Shown piece by piece: positions 42,700 to 55,257 of a stretch of DNA of 64,000 nt. Source of the DNA: Dipylidium caninum (taxonomy: Eukaryota; Platyhelminthes; Cestoda; Cyclophyllidea; Dipylidiidae); NCBI GenBank assembly GCA_017562135.1, contig QEYB01000229.1, positions 62,001 to 126,000 of the forward strand, in the 5' to 3' direction. Numbering within the stretch: position 1 is the first letter of the stretch; each line of letters opens with the position of its first letter. Made by a program: the position numbers and the translations under genes. The notes below the pieces were generated by a model, which was given only the letters and a program-made list of their open reading frames with translations, made no database searches and was not told where the DNA came from.

Positions 42700-45600
42700 T
42701 CAGGTGAGATGGGAAAATGCGAGGTTTCGCCGTTCCTTGGAAGATTGGCATAGAGTTTGGTGAAATCCGAGGAGGCGCTTCGACTGAAGGGGCTGGAAAG
42801 GGGTGTTGCGAGCGGTGCAAGAGGAGGAGGAAGAGGAGGAGTTGTTCATTACCCCAAAATCGAAAGATTGATTCAGACTGGAGGAGAAGGACTGTTGAAA
42901 ACTGCAAGGATTCAATTTGGAGACATCTTGACCCGGTGAAAGCATTTGTGGCGATTTAGAGGTTTGAGAACAGTTGAAGGCATCCATGAAGGCCGTAGTC
43001 TGCTTACGAAAGTGTGACGAACCGTTTACACAACTCTCCGACGGCATGCCAATGAGAGATCGACCCGAAGCGGACGGACGGCGTTGGGGTTTCATGGGCT
43101 CGGCGAAGAAAAGGGAGTTGAGTGGCTCCCTCTCCACACTCTGCATGCGAATGAGACCCTTCAGACGATGCAGGCCAATGAACTGGTAGACAAATTTGTG
43201 TCCCTGGACCTTGCGAATGATGTTCTTCTGGTAGTAGTAACGTAACGCCCGAGACAGCTTGTCGTAGTTCATCCGATGGTTATTGTCCTTCCGTAAGCCC
43301 CACAGTCGGGCCACCTCCTCTGCCCTCAGAAGGACGAATTCGCCGGCGTTGTTGGTCCACCGAATTATGTCCGAGTAGCGGGGATCCAGTAGGAGTTGCA
43401 GCAGAAATTGCCACAGTGTCACCTTCCCCTTTGTTGTGTCGAACTCCAACTGCAGAGAGGCGGTGGAAACGAGAAAATTAGAGCCTCTTTATCCGCTATT
43501 TTCTCGAATAATAACGTTAGTTTTCCAGCAGGCCGACCACCCACCTGCCCAAACGCCTGACTCAGCCTCGGCGAACTGCTAATAAAAATGCCCTGGCAAA
43601 TATTACTTCGTCTATTGATTGTCAATAATCAATACAACTTCCGGACTAATTAGGTTAGGCGTGAGCGTTCTCCCGCGCCCCAAGTGTTCATTCGACCTAC
43701 CGCAAACAAACTGCTCACCTCGGAGAGTAGACGGTGCAACCCCCCTCCCCCCCTCGATCTCCAATAATCAATCAAATGCCTTTGCATCAAGTGACTCCAA
43801 CGTTAACAACGGGAGGTTTTCTTCACTTTGATTGGTTGACGGATACTCTCCGAAAGCATAGTCATAGGAGTGGTGAAGGCGTGAGAGGACCATTGGTGAG
43901 ACTTCTCCGCCTCGTTTTCGGGGTGAACAGACGAAGGTGGGTCGCATCAGATCGGACCGGGAAGGGGGCAGAGGGGAAGGGGCTCTTTTTTAGCCCTTTT
44001 TTAAACTGCAAGTGACATTCGATAGCGCTGCAAGACGCGTCCGCAGCGCAGAGCACAGAGGGAAGACCGGAGAAGGGAAGCCAAGGCGAAACATGACTCG
44101 GCCAGGCCAAGTCAGGCCAGGGCAGGCCGGGCAAGGGGGCAAAATTTTTTAATTACTTAAACTTAACGACTTAGATGGAGTCGTGTGGGTGGTCACAGGA
44201 AATGCGAGGCACTTAAAGTGAAATGCTGAAGAGTAAAATGCCCGAGAAAGATGCGCACGAGACGGGCAGGGAAGGGGAGCGAAGGGAGGACTGCTGATGC
44301 GGGGAAGCGAGTAGGCGGCGGGTGGCGGGGGGGGGCGGGCGGGCGGGAGGGCCAGAGGGAGATACAATTAGTGCTGCCGCCAATTCTGCTCGGTGGTCTT
44401 TTCTTTCACTTTCAAAAAGATGCGAAGTTGAAGAGGCCAAAAAGTCGGTAATAATATAAAATGACAAAGACGACTGGCAGGTGATGTGGCGGGGCGAGGG
44501 AGGAATGAGGTGACCTCAATGGCGGCGTCATCGATTAAATGGCATGGTGGAAATAATCACCATCAGAAAAAAACAGCCTTCATCAAACGCCCCTCACAGG
44601 GACTCGGAAACGAAGAGTTGTAGAGGATTCTGCAGGTCCTCCTCCACACTCCGACGTCGACCCGACGGTCGGGACGAACTTCAGCGCTTTTCGAGAGGGC
44701 GAAGGCGAGGGGAAGAAGGGCGGCAGGGCGGGAGGGAGGACTCGTTAACTCGCGTTTGTCTACGCCGCCCTCCTTTCAAGGCAAGTGGGTCAGAGGTGAG
44801 GCGATCACCCTCTCGTCCGCACACACAATCTGGAGCGGAAACGGTGCCAGCGGTGAAGGGAGAGTCAGTCGACGAGGTGACAGACAAAATCGCAGCATTT
44901 TGTCCACACACACACACACACAAAACGGTTCGCTTTTAGCTGAGGAGAGAATTAATTCAGCCGCGGGATTTATTAGTCCAAATAAATCCGCAACATGTTT
45001 CCTACCTTTGTCGCCTCAACCTCCACCTCCGCCTCTCCCGCCACCGCCACCGCCGCCTCTTATTCCTCATTTCGCATGCAAGACCGACTCACTTTGTTCC
45101 AGGCGGGATTTTTTAGTGGTGGGGCCGCAGCCCGAGGAGGCGGGCCATGGTGGGGTGGGGGGCTGGGACTGGGACTGACCCCCATTTAACACGAGAATAC
45201 AGGCAAGCGGTGTGCCACTGACGCCAGGCATGTCGAAGACTTTCCGTGCAAAATGTATCCGCAGATGAATTATTTAGAGGAGAGGTGAAAGCCCCAGGCA
45301 GAAGTGCAGCCTGGCATGCGACAGGCGGCGGAGGATGAGGCGGCGGCCGTTGGGGGGAGGGAGGGAAAAGGAGGAGGGGGGACGGAGGGAGAGGTGGGCC
45401 GGGGAGTCGAAAGCTACCTTTGACCGCTAATTAACAATTCCTTTGTTTTCCATGAATGCGCACCTTGGTCAACCTTCCTCCTCGCCAATCCCCTTCCCCC
45501 AGCCCGGTGTCTAACCCTGTCTCGCCTTCCCTCGGCCTCTCCCGCCCCGCCCCGCCCCGCCCCGCCCCCCCCGTCCCGAGCCCTCCGTGGCCAAGTCAAC

Positions 45601-47973
45601 CACACTTAGCGGGACAACAGAAAGGGACGTCCGATTTTGCGTGTATCCTCGGCACACACACGCACACGCTATCGTCGGCAGGGACGTGTAATTACAGAAG
45701 CGGACTGTGGTGTCATCAATCGTGCTGCCTTAACGGGGAGAGTAATTAAGTTAAACACACCGACGACTTGAAAAAAGTCCTGCCTATGCATGAATTTACA
45801 CACATCCAGACACACACACGCATGATTAATTTGACTCGCTGTGATTTGCCCTCTGCTCTCCCCTCATTCTTCTTCTTCTTCTTCTTCCTCGTCGAAGACT
45901 CTGTTTGTCGGCCCTCCATCCGCGCCCTCACGACAGACGGACGTGGACTTTCACCGCTGCGTATTCCGAAAGAGGCGGACGGGAAGAGTGGGATGCCTCC
46001 GAGGCCCTCAAGCCCCAAAACTGTGTGTGAAGCGGTGAGGAGTCTCGTGTGGGTGATGGATGATCGATAGGAGGAGAAGGTGGAGGAGGAGGAGGAGGAG
46101 GAGGAGGAGGGCAGGTTAACCGCCTCCTATTAACGCCCATTGCCTTTTAACTCATCCACGAGACATCCCCTCACCCCGCCCATTCCCTCTACCCCGCCAA
46201 CTCCTCCTCCTCCGCCTCCTCCCGCACTTTAGAGGGTTTTAATGGAAGGGTAATAAGCGCCCCATCCTCAGCCTCGCACCGTCACACACACACACACACA
46301 GTTGTGCGGACACGAGGCTGCACGACATGTTTCCGCTGTGGCCATCCGCCGCAGGGGCTGGCATGCACGCGCCCACATTGTGTTCGTCGCCCCCTCCGCC
46401 CCCGGCCCTGTCTTTTTACGGACTTCCGTTAACGCCCTTTCCCGTCCATGCTTCCGTGTTTTTTGTGAGTGCATTTGTGCGTGTGTGTGTGTTTGTGTTG
46501 GCTCTCGCATCCACCCACCCAACCAGTCTACGGCCTGTCATCCCGCCTTTGCAAGCATTGTTTCGCATGATAGAGTTCCTCAACTTCCCTTCCCCTTCCT
46601 CGTCCCCACCCCACACCCACCCCACCGCCACGCTTTCCGCCCCATTCACCTCCGCGTCCGCCTACTTCCTCGTCAAGGCCAGTGAAAGGAGACGAGGAGG
46701 GAAGGAAGGAATAATCAGTAGCCTCGGCCTTCCGGCGAGACCACATGTTTGTTGACGTGGTGGGTGGACGAGTGACGCCAGCGCGCAGCCTCCTCTGGGC
46801 CCCGCGCCGGGCCACCCAGGTCTGCTTCGGGGTGACGGAGGTCGGGAACAGGTCCACCGCCCGGACTGCTTCCGCGAAAGCGAGTCCGGTGGGCGGCGAT
46901 ACGAACGAACGCAGGCGTCGTCGACGCTCTCTCGGACGCCGCTCGTCGCCATCTACCAACATGACGTAAAAATGGGACGTGGCCCGGACACCAAAAGAGG
47001 GGGGAGGCAACGGGAGAGCGACACGGAACAGTCGAGCCGCGCTCTCCTCCAGCGCCGCGAGGGTCTGCTGAGGAGGCGATCGCCTCAGTGACAACCCTTA
47101 CCCTTTCCCTCGCCCCGAATGCACCCACGAGTAGCGGCGTTTGGCCGCGGTGACGAGGCCTTTCCACCGCCTCGGCGGCCGAGCGGCGAGAGCGGAGCGA
47201 TGACTAAATGGCGGTGGGGACGGGCGTTATCGCCCGACAAGGGACACGGAATATCGGTGAGAGGACAGAACAAAGACAGCTCACTAAGCGCTGCTGCGAG
47301 GGACCCGAGCACGGAGGCCCAAAATCCCCAAGTCTGACTGAGAGTCGCCGGGGCGGAGGGGGAGGAGGAGGAGGCAGAGAGCAAGGGAGGCCACTGCTTC
47401 CACCTCGCATGAAACCTCATCTCATCAGCAGCAGCGTAGTCGCCACCGTGGGTTTTACGAAATAGAGTGTCTGAGGGGAATTGCTAAGTCACACTGCAAT
47501 AAGGATAATTACACCTTCCGGGCGCGCGAAGGGGAGGAAGAGGGGAGGGAGAGGGGATGGGCGCGGGCTGATGGGTGACGGGTGAGGGGGGTTGAACTCA
47601 CATCTTCCACTTCGGGCGTCTCCGGTGAGCCGTAGTAGTAGGCTCGGCTGGTCTGGAGGCAGGCCAAGTCGTCCGGCGAGACGCCATTAAGGCCGAGAGA
47701 GGGGGGAACGGAGTGTGGGGCTTTGAAGGCACTCAGAAATCCCGAAGTCGCCGGCACCGGGGGCGTAGAGAACCCCTCGGAGGCCGATTTCCTTGGCGAC
47801 TTGGGCCGGAACGCCGAACAGTCGGTGGGCATCTCACAGTCCTGCTGCAGTTGTTGCTCCGCCTCCTGCTGCGTCTGTGCATGCGACTGTTGAGGCTGGC
47901 GCTCGGTCTCCCGAAAGTCCGTGGGTAGGTCGGTCTTCATGGATGGAGGGATGAGCATCGGCGCTATCGACAT
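42700..47973 (-). CDS. ETS-domain transcription factor (two exons)
   Basis: A DNA-binding transcription factor recognising GGAA/T cores, in the nucleus. Exon 1 is 47973-47602 (124 codons, Gln/Ser/Pro-rich, ending PETPEVED at a GTGAGT donor). Exon 2 is 43449-42700 after a CTCTGCAG acceptor, both phase 0, giving 373 residues. The ETS domain fills the start of exon 2: [39 protein letters not shown], then [20 protein letters not shown] with the two recognition-helix arginines, and GHKFVYQF. The wording is closest to ELK/ERG-type domains, but unlike ELK proteins the domain is internal. I cannot name the ortholog. The C-terminus is Ser-rich. The frame is open upstream of the ATG at 47973, so the start is uncertain. 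Confidence 0.9.
45541..45573 (+). repeat. CCCCG pentanucleotide repeat
   Basis: About five units of CCCCG followed by a C run, in the ETS intron. Confidence 0.88.
46080..46111 (+). repeat. (GGA)n microsatellite
   Basis: About ten GGA units in the ETS intron. Confidence 0.92.
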
Positions 47974-49888
47974 CCCTCCTTTTGACTGCTGCTGATAATT
48001 TATTCCCTCCCTCCGCGTGTGTGTATGTTTGTGTATTTATACGTGTGTGTGTGTGTGTGTATGCGCGTCTATAGGGAGACAAGTGTGTCTACCCGTTGTC
48101 GTGGTGTGCGGTGGTGGCGACGGCGGTGGTGGTGATGGAGGCGATAACCGCGGTGGTGGCGGCGGTTGTCTTCGCTGCCCTCTTTGCGGTGTGAGTGCGT
48201 GCGTGCGTGCCTGTCTGCGTGCAGGGCGCGTATTCGTGCACGCGAGGCCATTGAGGCGTGAATTTAACTCCATTGTGCCTCGTTGACGCTCAGGTGCGCA
48301 CGAGCCGATGCCATGGCAACGGTTGGGAGAAGGGCGTTTCTGATTGGCTACCGGTGAGTAGAGTAGCCACTGATTAGATGAGCGCGTCACGCACGTCCGC
48401 ACGCGGGCGCACACGCATCCGCGTGTCACGCAGGCGCGCAGGCTTCCGCTCTTCGCTCGGGTGTTTCGGGTGCTCCTGCGCAACCCCCGCCCTTCTGCCA
48501 CAAATGCCTGTCTCGGGTAGCAAGTTTCCGTTAAATGTCATGTCACCTATGCACCCACCCACTCCCTTGCACAAAATGACATTTTGTTTCATTTGATTAC
48601 CGTACGGAGGTCCCGTGGTCAAACAACCGGAGTCCGTGGGGGATGAGAGAGTGCGTGTAAATGTCAATTCACACAAAACATCGCCGGGCATTGCCACTCT
48701 GAGGAATGGAGATTGTGCCACAACACGGGCTGCTTCATCATCTCTTTCCAGTCCCAATCGGATGTGATTGACGTGTCGTTGTCGTCTGCGTTTGAAGAGG
48801 TGAGACACATGACAGCGGAGCCCCCCGAGAAGGCCGCAAGTCACTTGGTGGTGTCGCGACAGACGATGGGCTCTCGTTGTGCGCGGGGAGAAAATGCCGC
48901 CTGAGCCACCGAAACCCCACACAGCCGTGAGGCGGCACACTGCGTCTCTGCAATTCCACGCCTGTTGACAGGAATGCTCGCGGTGTGGTGACAGTCTGAC
49001 TGCGACGTATTGATTGAACTGCCTCGTGTGTGCTACTCCTTTCTCAAGCACGAAGTTCTCTCGAGTGCGGCTCACAGCCCGTGGTGAAGCTCCACGCATC
49101 GACAGAGACTCAGCACGCGGAGCGTTTATCAACTCACTCACTTTACGAAGTAAATACTCCGTTTACGCGATTAACTGCCTCACTGGCACACACACACACA
49201 TCCCCACCCTCGTGGGTGAGGAGGAGGAGGAGGAGGAGGAAAAGGAGGTTTCGGGCTGCCGAGTCCTCCGGTAGATGAGCCAATTAGGCGTTTCACAGGA
49301 TCCCCGTGGAGAATGTCGTTTATTCTGCCAAATCGGGGCCCTCAAACACAATCCAACACGTGCTCCTTCACCGAAAAGCGACGGACCCCTGTCGTTGGAG
49401 TGTCTCGACGGCTCCAGCCGTCAGCCAAAGCTGTTCAGGTTTAAAATCGCCTCGGCTGGAGGAAGAAGAAGGCCACAGAGGCGTGAAATGGTCTTTTTCC
49501 TGCGCCAACTCCAAAAAGAGGCGATAAACATGGGTGGTTTGTGGAGCATTTTCGCAGTATTACAGGAACGTCTCTTCTTCGGGGAACAACATGCATCTTC
49601 TGCCCCCAGGACGGCGCATCGCATACTCTACTCTGCTGCGGACATGAGACTAATTGGGGACGACAAAATGAGGTGTGCGGGAAGCGCTAAATCTCCGCCC
49701 ACCTCCCCCCAAAGAGGGCATCTTTCCGTTTTCATCATTTCCGCTGGCCCGTCGGAACTGCAACGACAGGCCCAATTCCGGTCTCAAAGATGACTCGCCA
49801 ATCCGCCATGAACAGCAGTTTTAACTGGTCTTAGCTGAAACAAATGCGCCTCTTCAGTCAGTGTACTCGCGCTCACCTCGCTTCACAT
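47974..49888. other. Upstream region of the ETS gene
   Basis: Probable 5' UTR and promoter region of the ETS gene, read on the - strand. It starts with a (GT)n tract at 48042-48062 and a GGTGG-rich stretch (48105-48165). A CA tract lies at 49187-49200 and a (GGA)n tract at about 49218-49240. I cannot place a TATA box or start site. Confidence 0.5.
48042..48062 (+). repeat. (GT)n microsatellite
   Basis: About ten GT units, roughly 70 bases upstream of the ETS start codon on the + strand. Confidence 0.9.
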
Positions 49889-50358
49889 GAGGTGACATCG
49901 CAAGGGAGGTTAAGGCGTTTCTTGTCATGGAGGGGGAAAGAAACAGCATTTTTAATTATGCCTCATGTTGTTAATTCCAAAGTTGCGCCCCACATTCCCT
50001 ACTGACTGCCCGATCAGTAGCATGTTCTGCGTTTTGTGAAAAAGTGGGCAATTTTCGAGTGCATTAGTCGTTAGCTGAGGACAACCTTCGGGCGCTGATG
50101 TTGATTGATTCATTCAAAAAAAGCGTACATAAATTGGGTGAGGTGACATCGGGAGGTTGAGCCGGTTCTTCTTTTGCAGTTCTCAAATGCACTACTGACA
50201 ACCTAATCAGTAGCACGCACTGTGTCTGATGAAAGTGTGACCAATTTTTTGAGGGGGTTAGCTGTTAGCTGAGGGCAACCTTCGGGCGATGATGTTGGTT
50301 GCGGTGCTAAAGACCATTCAGTCAAAAAAGGATACACAGTTTGTCGGTGTTATCGTTT
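49889..50358. repeat. Imperfect tandem duplication, two units of about 251 and 219 bases
   Basis: Both units start GAGGTGACATCG (49889 and 50140), and a third start, GAGGTGATGCC, appears at 50359. Shared blocks include TACTGAC followed by ATCAGTAGCA, TTAGCTGAGG then CAACCTTCGGGCG, and CATTCA followed by an A run with an AGG/AGC-TAC end. I do not recognise the unit; it could be a short non-autonomous repeat. Confidence 0.85.
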
Positions 50359-53300
50359 GAGGTGATGCCAAGACAATCGCGGGACGATTGGACGGCGAAG
50401 CCACAAACTTCGTCCGCGTCCGCCATTAAAAAACACGACACTTCCCTCTGGTATTTTAAACGCTCGGTTTAAGCATTTACTTGGTCGTTCATCATTCCCA
50501 TGATGGGATCAGCGCGGAGATATGACCGGCCCGTGAGCCCTAAGCACACATTAGAATGAAGAAGCTCATAAACTCGCCTCGCACTACTCTTTGCCTGCCC
50601 TTTCCAGTCAAATTGGCGGCCATTTCAACGCTGCCAACGGTTAGCGTCTATAGATAAAGAGAATTAAGTGAGGGTTTTGATTGGCGGAGTCGTTGAAGAA
50701 GCTCTGTGTTTCGGCAGAGCAAACAACTTCAGGTTGCACACATTGAGTTGAGTCGTAGAAGTGGTGATTTTCGGTGCCTTCGCCTTTGCTATATGGTGGC
50801 TGACGCTTCTTTTCCCGAATTTTGTGTCAACTTTGGTCTCGCGAATGGGGTTCCAAGTCGAGTGGTCTACTGAGTCGCCCCGGTTTGAGTAGTATGTGGA
50901 TTCACCCACAGTTTAGGGTCCCAATTCAACCTACAGGTTTAGCCTAGTGTATACAACCAATTCAGACGGAAGAAAGTAAGGAAGGAATAACCTCTTTATC
51001 GGGAAAATATCAATGCTTTCGGCGTTCTTTATGTATTCAGTAACATAAGAATTATGCATTTAAAAGGACCGATGTCATTGGTTCACTGTTGGGCCACGGG
51101 ACTCGCACGCGCCGAAGCAGACGGATCACGGAAACTCGCCACGGGATTCCACTACTTGCAGAGCATGTCGGCGCTCCAGTGCTCCTGCCCCGCCGCTGTC
51201 CTGGGGATCTTTTCAGACCGGTAATTGGACTGAGCCCCTCTCATTTTTCACTGAGTAGCGCAAAGGCGCCAATCCTTTCGGTGCCTGCTAACAGTACTTT
51301 CACTGTTAAAAAACGCGTCCGCTGTTCGACTTACTTCCTAACCCGATGGGGGCTCTCATGCAGTGATAAGTGGACTAAGCTCCATCGCTACCTTGCTTTG
51401 TGTATTACATGGAATTACGCAGCCATAAAGATCTCTCTCCCATTCATCTTCCTAATAAAATTACTTATTTTCTTGAAATGTGTAAAAACCAACCTCCTAC
51501 ATACAGTGAATTCATCACAGCTTCAAGACGGCGGGAGGGAATGTCACATCACCCAGGTTCAGGGTAGGGAAAGACGAAAGGAATAGCCTGTAACCACATC
51601 CTGTGCTCGACTACCCTCCGACCAACAAAATAAGTCAACTTTTTGCAATTTAACTTTAAACATTAAATGTTACAATCTCTTAAATAAGACGAGACTTCCG
51701 GTCTATCTTAAGGTAATAAATTCAAGGGCACAAACAACTCTCATCAGTCTTTACTAGCGCAGCGATCGAAGTTTATGCAACCGGTCACATAAATCTGATA
51801 AAGCGGACATAGAAATGCACTGAACGATGAGAAAAAACCAAGTCGAATCTCATCTCGGGATGCGATGCTCCGAGCATAATGAAAAAGACAAGGTAAATAG
51901 GAAAACAGACCCCCTTTGTCCACTAAGCAAGGCTACATCAATCGGTGTACACAGTGGAGATGCGTTAAGTTGTGTCAGCATAAATACTCTTGTGAAGAAG
52001 ACAGAACTGGCCTCAACGGTAAATATATTCAGAGTAACACCGAGAGGCATATTTCGTGATGGGCGCAGCGACTGATATGTGGAGCGTAGGTGGCACCTTC
52101 ATGCGTCCGATCCTCTAATTTGCCACTTATTTCGATTTATCGTCCTGGACGACCCATTTCTTCGGCTCATTGCTGCAATAAATGGAAACAAAGAAATTAT
52201 AGTAAATAATAGACGACGGATATTTATAAAAAGCGTACAGAATTGAAGTAACTTGTCGTACTGAGACGTGCTTCATTTCCTCTTATTCAAACATCCACTA
52301 AAACTGATTATTATTATGTGGTTGACATGTTATGGGATTTACGATCCGATGACGTCACACCAGTTCATCAGTAAATCACTTATCAACGCTCAAATGATGA
52401 AAACGATACCTATGAATTCACCACTTAAAGTAAATCACACAGAGGGCAGGCACACTATGTGCGCCGACGACCAAATACTGCTTAAAAGTAGCTGCTTGGG
52501 ATTGTTAGATAAACTAAGGTCGTAAAGAAATAGCCTCGAAACTCTTGAGTATCGGCGAGCAAAACTAGTCAAGGGAAATCGACAAAAAGCACGAAACTCC
52601 ATAGCGTAACACATTAAATTTGCGGCAAAAAAATAGAAAAATGAACAAATATTGATTAAGTTGAAATCGCATTACAATTGCAGTGGAGACGGTCAGAACC
52701 GATCTCAGATTTTTCAGTACTAATATATCCAAAACCCAACACGCAGCTGCTTTCATTATCCGTAGGATATCCACATTATCCGGCAAGACTCTGGTCACAG
52801 GGTCTAGACTGACCCCGATCCGCACGCGCGTTATGCACACACCAAAAGTCATGGGGGTTATTTGCACGGTTAAAGGTCATTGATTGCAATCACTTAAAAG
52901 TTGTCACTTAGCTTGCCATAGACAAAAATGTTTTTGGTGTTGTAGATCAATTTCTGCTCGAAAAAACCAACTTTGGCAACAGTTTTTAAATCAATAAGGC
53001 TAGTTCACTGAAGCTACAACCGTGTACTGAACGCACAGGCATACGCAGGCCCACATAAGAAAATTCGCATTATTTGTGACATTCATTTCTCTGACTACTA
53101 ACAGCGGCTGATAATAGCGCTTTTAGAAGCCAACTGGTGTTAACACTATTGACACTTCAGTTGTTTTAAATGCGATTGGCGTAGCAGACGAGCAAGCACC
53201 ACACCTCTCCTATCTGGAGTGGATCAATTACGCCCCGCTTTCTTGTTTACGAGACTCCTGTTAGATATCCTCTGGGTAAGTGACAAATCCGAATACACAA

Positions 53301-53719
53301 ATAAAACATTTTCATCGTCGCCGCGAAGCACATTCACTTATGTTTCGTTTACTTCAGATATTTTTTCCACATAAGGTGGTTAACCTACTTTTGTGACCAG
53401 ATTCGCCTCCTCCTACCTGCTGCACCGCCTATGTTACTTGTAAAAGAAAAAATGTCGTCAAACTAGGCTGTGGAGAAATCAAAATGAAGACGACCAGGAG
53501 GCCGAGCCTCAACGAAAATAGAACCAAATCACTGCACGACTGACCTCTGGAAATCCGCTATAAATAGAGTTTATTATCACAGCGACCTGCATCTTTATTA
53601 GTCAGATCGGAGAATGATTACAAGACTCCCGCTGTGCGCATTCACTGTAGGTTAGGGTAGCGACACGGTCGAAGCTTGGTTGTAAATTCTATTTTGTCGG
53701 CTAAAGTAATCTTGTTTCA
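50359..53719. other. 3.4-kb AT-richer intergenic stretch
   Basis: Composition changes here from GC-rich to AT-rich. The open frames are short; the longest, 51089-51586 on the + strand, has no recognisable domain. I see no gene or RNA. Confidence 0.55.
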
Positions 53720-54450
53720 ATGGAGCCGAAAGATGTCAGGGTAAGCAATGGAAGAAGGACATTTAAGTCATTGGATGCTATTTTTGTTTGATCAAGGGTT
53801 GGAGGTAAACACATTTGTTAAGACAATTAGCGACATTTTCGGCGACTTTTTAAAACTAGACCAGTGTCATAGACGGTTTAAAAAGTCGGCAGGTCGAAAT
53901 AGGAATCTCGAGGATGTCAAACGAAAGAGTCAACCTCAAAGACTGGATGATGACATTCTGAGCGTGATGGGGGATTTGCATCCTCGTCGGAATATTGGGG
54001 AAGAAGCACTCAAGACCGACTGTCCATGGTCTACCGTTCAGGACCATTTTCATCACAACGACCCTGAATCTGAGCTTTTCTTATGTCTCAAAATGAAATC
54101 GTTCTGTTTTTGAGACGAAATGCAAGTGAAGAGGAGAGGTGAATGCTATGCAATGGTTCTGCATGAAAAAATGATAGCTTTCTCCTAGAAAAACACCTTT
54201 TCCACCACGGAAACCATCATCGACAGCAAAGAAGGTCCTCGTTTTCATAGATTAAACGCTACGAATCGGCGGGGACCTGGTCCCAACCCAACAAATGAGG
54301 CAAGAGTACTTAACAAAACAGTCTGCTTCGGGCAACTACCATAAAGTCGCATCCTGCAAAAGTAAAACGGGATAAAAGTAGGGAGTTCGGACTGGAATTC
54401 TTTCCCCGTCCGCCTTATTTACCACGTCCCGCGCCGTCGGACTGCTCCTT
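53720..54450 (+). mobile_element. Second decayed mariner transposon fragment
   Basis: A 121-codon frame (53748-54113) reads like the mariner DNA-binding half: HLSHWMLFLFDQGLEVNTF, CHRRFKK, LDDDILSVMGDLHPRRN and the typical PWSTVQDH. After the frame breaks, LSPRKTPFPP (about 54180), KKVLVFID (about 54225) and GGDLVPTQQMRQEYL (about 54269-54313) follow in mariner order, interrupted by stops. The C-terminal third is not clearly visible. It is a different, longer-open copy than the one in the NSD intron. Confidence 0.75.
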
Positions 54451-54890
54451 TTCAGGTAGGAACTTTAACAACGTTGGGAAAGTGAAGATGCGTCGTGAAG
54501 GGTTTTTTCCCTGCAAAACCGGAAGACTTTTTTTGTAAAAAAGGAGACAAATGACTGCACATACGGTGGCGAATTTCGTGAATAACGATTTTAATTATTT
54601 TTTTTTTGGTTGAAATACGAAGTATCCCTTGTTTTCGTCAAAAGGAAGAGGAGTTTTGATTGCACAGATAAAGCATTTCCGCCAAATTCGGACGGCCGGG
54701 TAAAAGACGAGGGCGAAGTCTTCGCCCATTTGTCCCAGATTCCCCTTACTACCTCTTCAATTCATCAAAGTTGTCCCCCAATCGTGAGCTCATGGGCGTG
54801 TCTCTGGCAGTTGAAATATCGCTATGACTGGCAGAATATTTAATTTCATGACAAGCATTTGGAAGCGGGTCCAGTGGGTGGTGTAATTCC

Positions 54891-55257
54891 GCACGTGATA
54901 CCTGTTTAGAGGGAAAAAGGTGTGTATTGACACATGACGAAATACGAGCTGCTATTATTGGGACATGGCTCGAGGATACTACTGTTGGGTATTTAAGCGG
55001 CCGCTCCGACTTTATTTAGCCCCTTTCTTCTCCGATGCCACGAAAGTCCCGTGTGAAGGCAGGCACGTGATGTGGTCCCGAAAGTGACATATGTTAACGA
55101 AGAAGGGGTATATTGGTGCATTTAGAAGTGGTAACTGGTGTTCTTGGAACATCATCGAATGATGCTACTGTTGGGAATTTAAGCGGCCGCCGCGAACTGA
55201 TTTTGGTTTATTCTTCTCCAAGGACACAAACGTTTCGTGTAAAGGGCTACTTGTAGG
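54891..55257. repeat. Imperfect tandem duplication with GCGGCCGC core, two units of about 172 and 195 bases
   Basis: Units begin GCACGTGA at 54891 and 55063, with a third GCACGTGA at 55258. Both contain CTACTGTTGGG followed by TTTAAGCGGCCGC (ending about 55004 and 55190), then a TTCTTCTCC block and a CGTGT-AA-GG block. GCACGTGA holds an E-box-like CACGTG at each unit start. Confidence 0.85.

Larger units (their letters stand above)
43450..47601 (-). other. 4.2-kb ETS gene intron rich in simple repeats
   Basis: Contains a CA tract near 44908-44925, a CCCCG repeat near 45545-45570, a CTT/CTC tract near 45865-45890, a (GGA)n tract at 46080-46111, a CA tract near 46283-46300 and a GT tract near 46478-46498. 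It also has GC-rich stretches. No other gene seen. Confidence 0.7.

Noticed and set aside
42700..43449. Naming the ETS gene ELK, ERG or GABPA
   Set aside because: The ETS core is too conserved to decide by eye, the domain is internal unlike ELK, and no pointed domain is seen in exon 1.
37841..46111. Short tandem repeats as a CRISPR array
   Set aside because: They are simple di-, tri- and pentanucleotide repeats in eukaryotic DNA, without unique spacers.
51089..51586. 165-codon + strand frame as a gene
   Set aside because: No domain, uneven composition with a hydrophobic run only near 51440-51480, and no splice partners.
54600..54845. 77-codon frame as the C-terminal part of the second mariner
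   Set aside because: The residues do not follow mariner C-terminal motifs clearly enough, so I ended the element near 54450.
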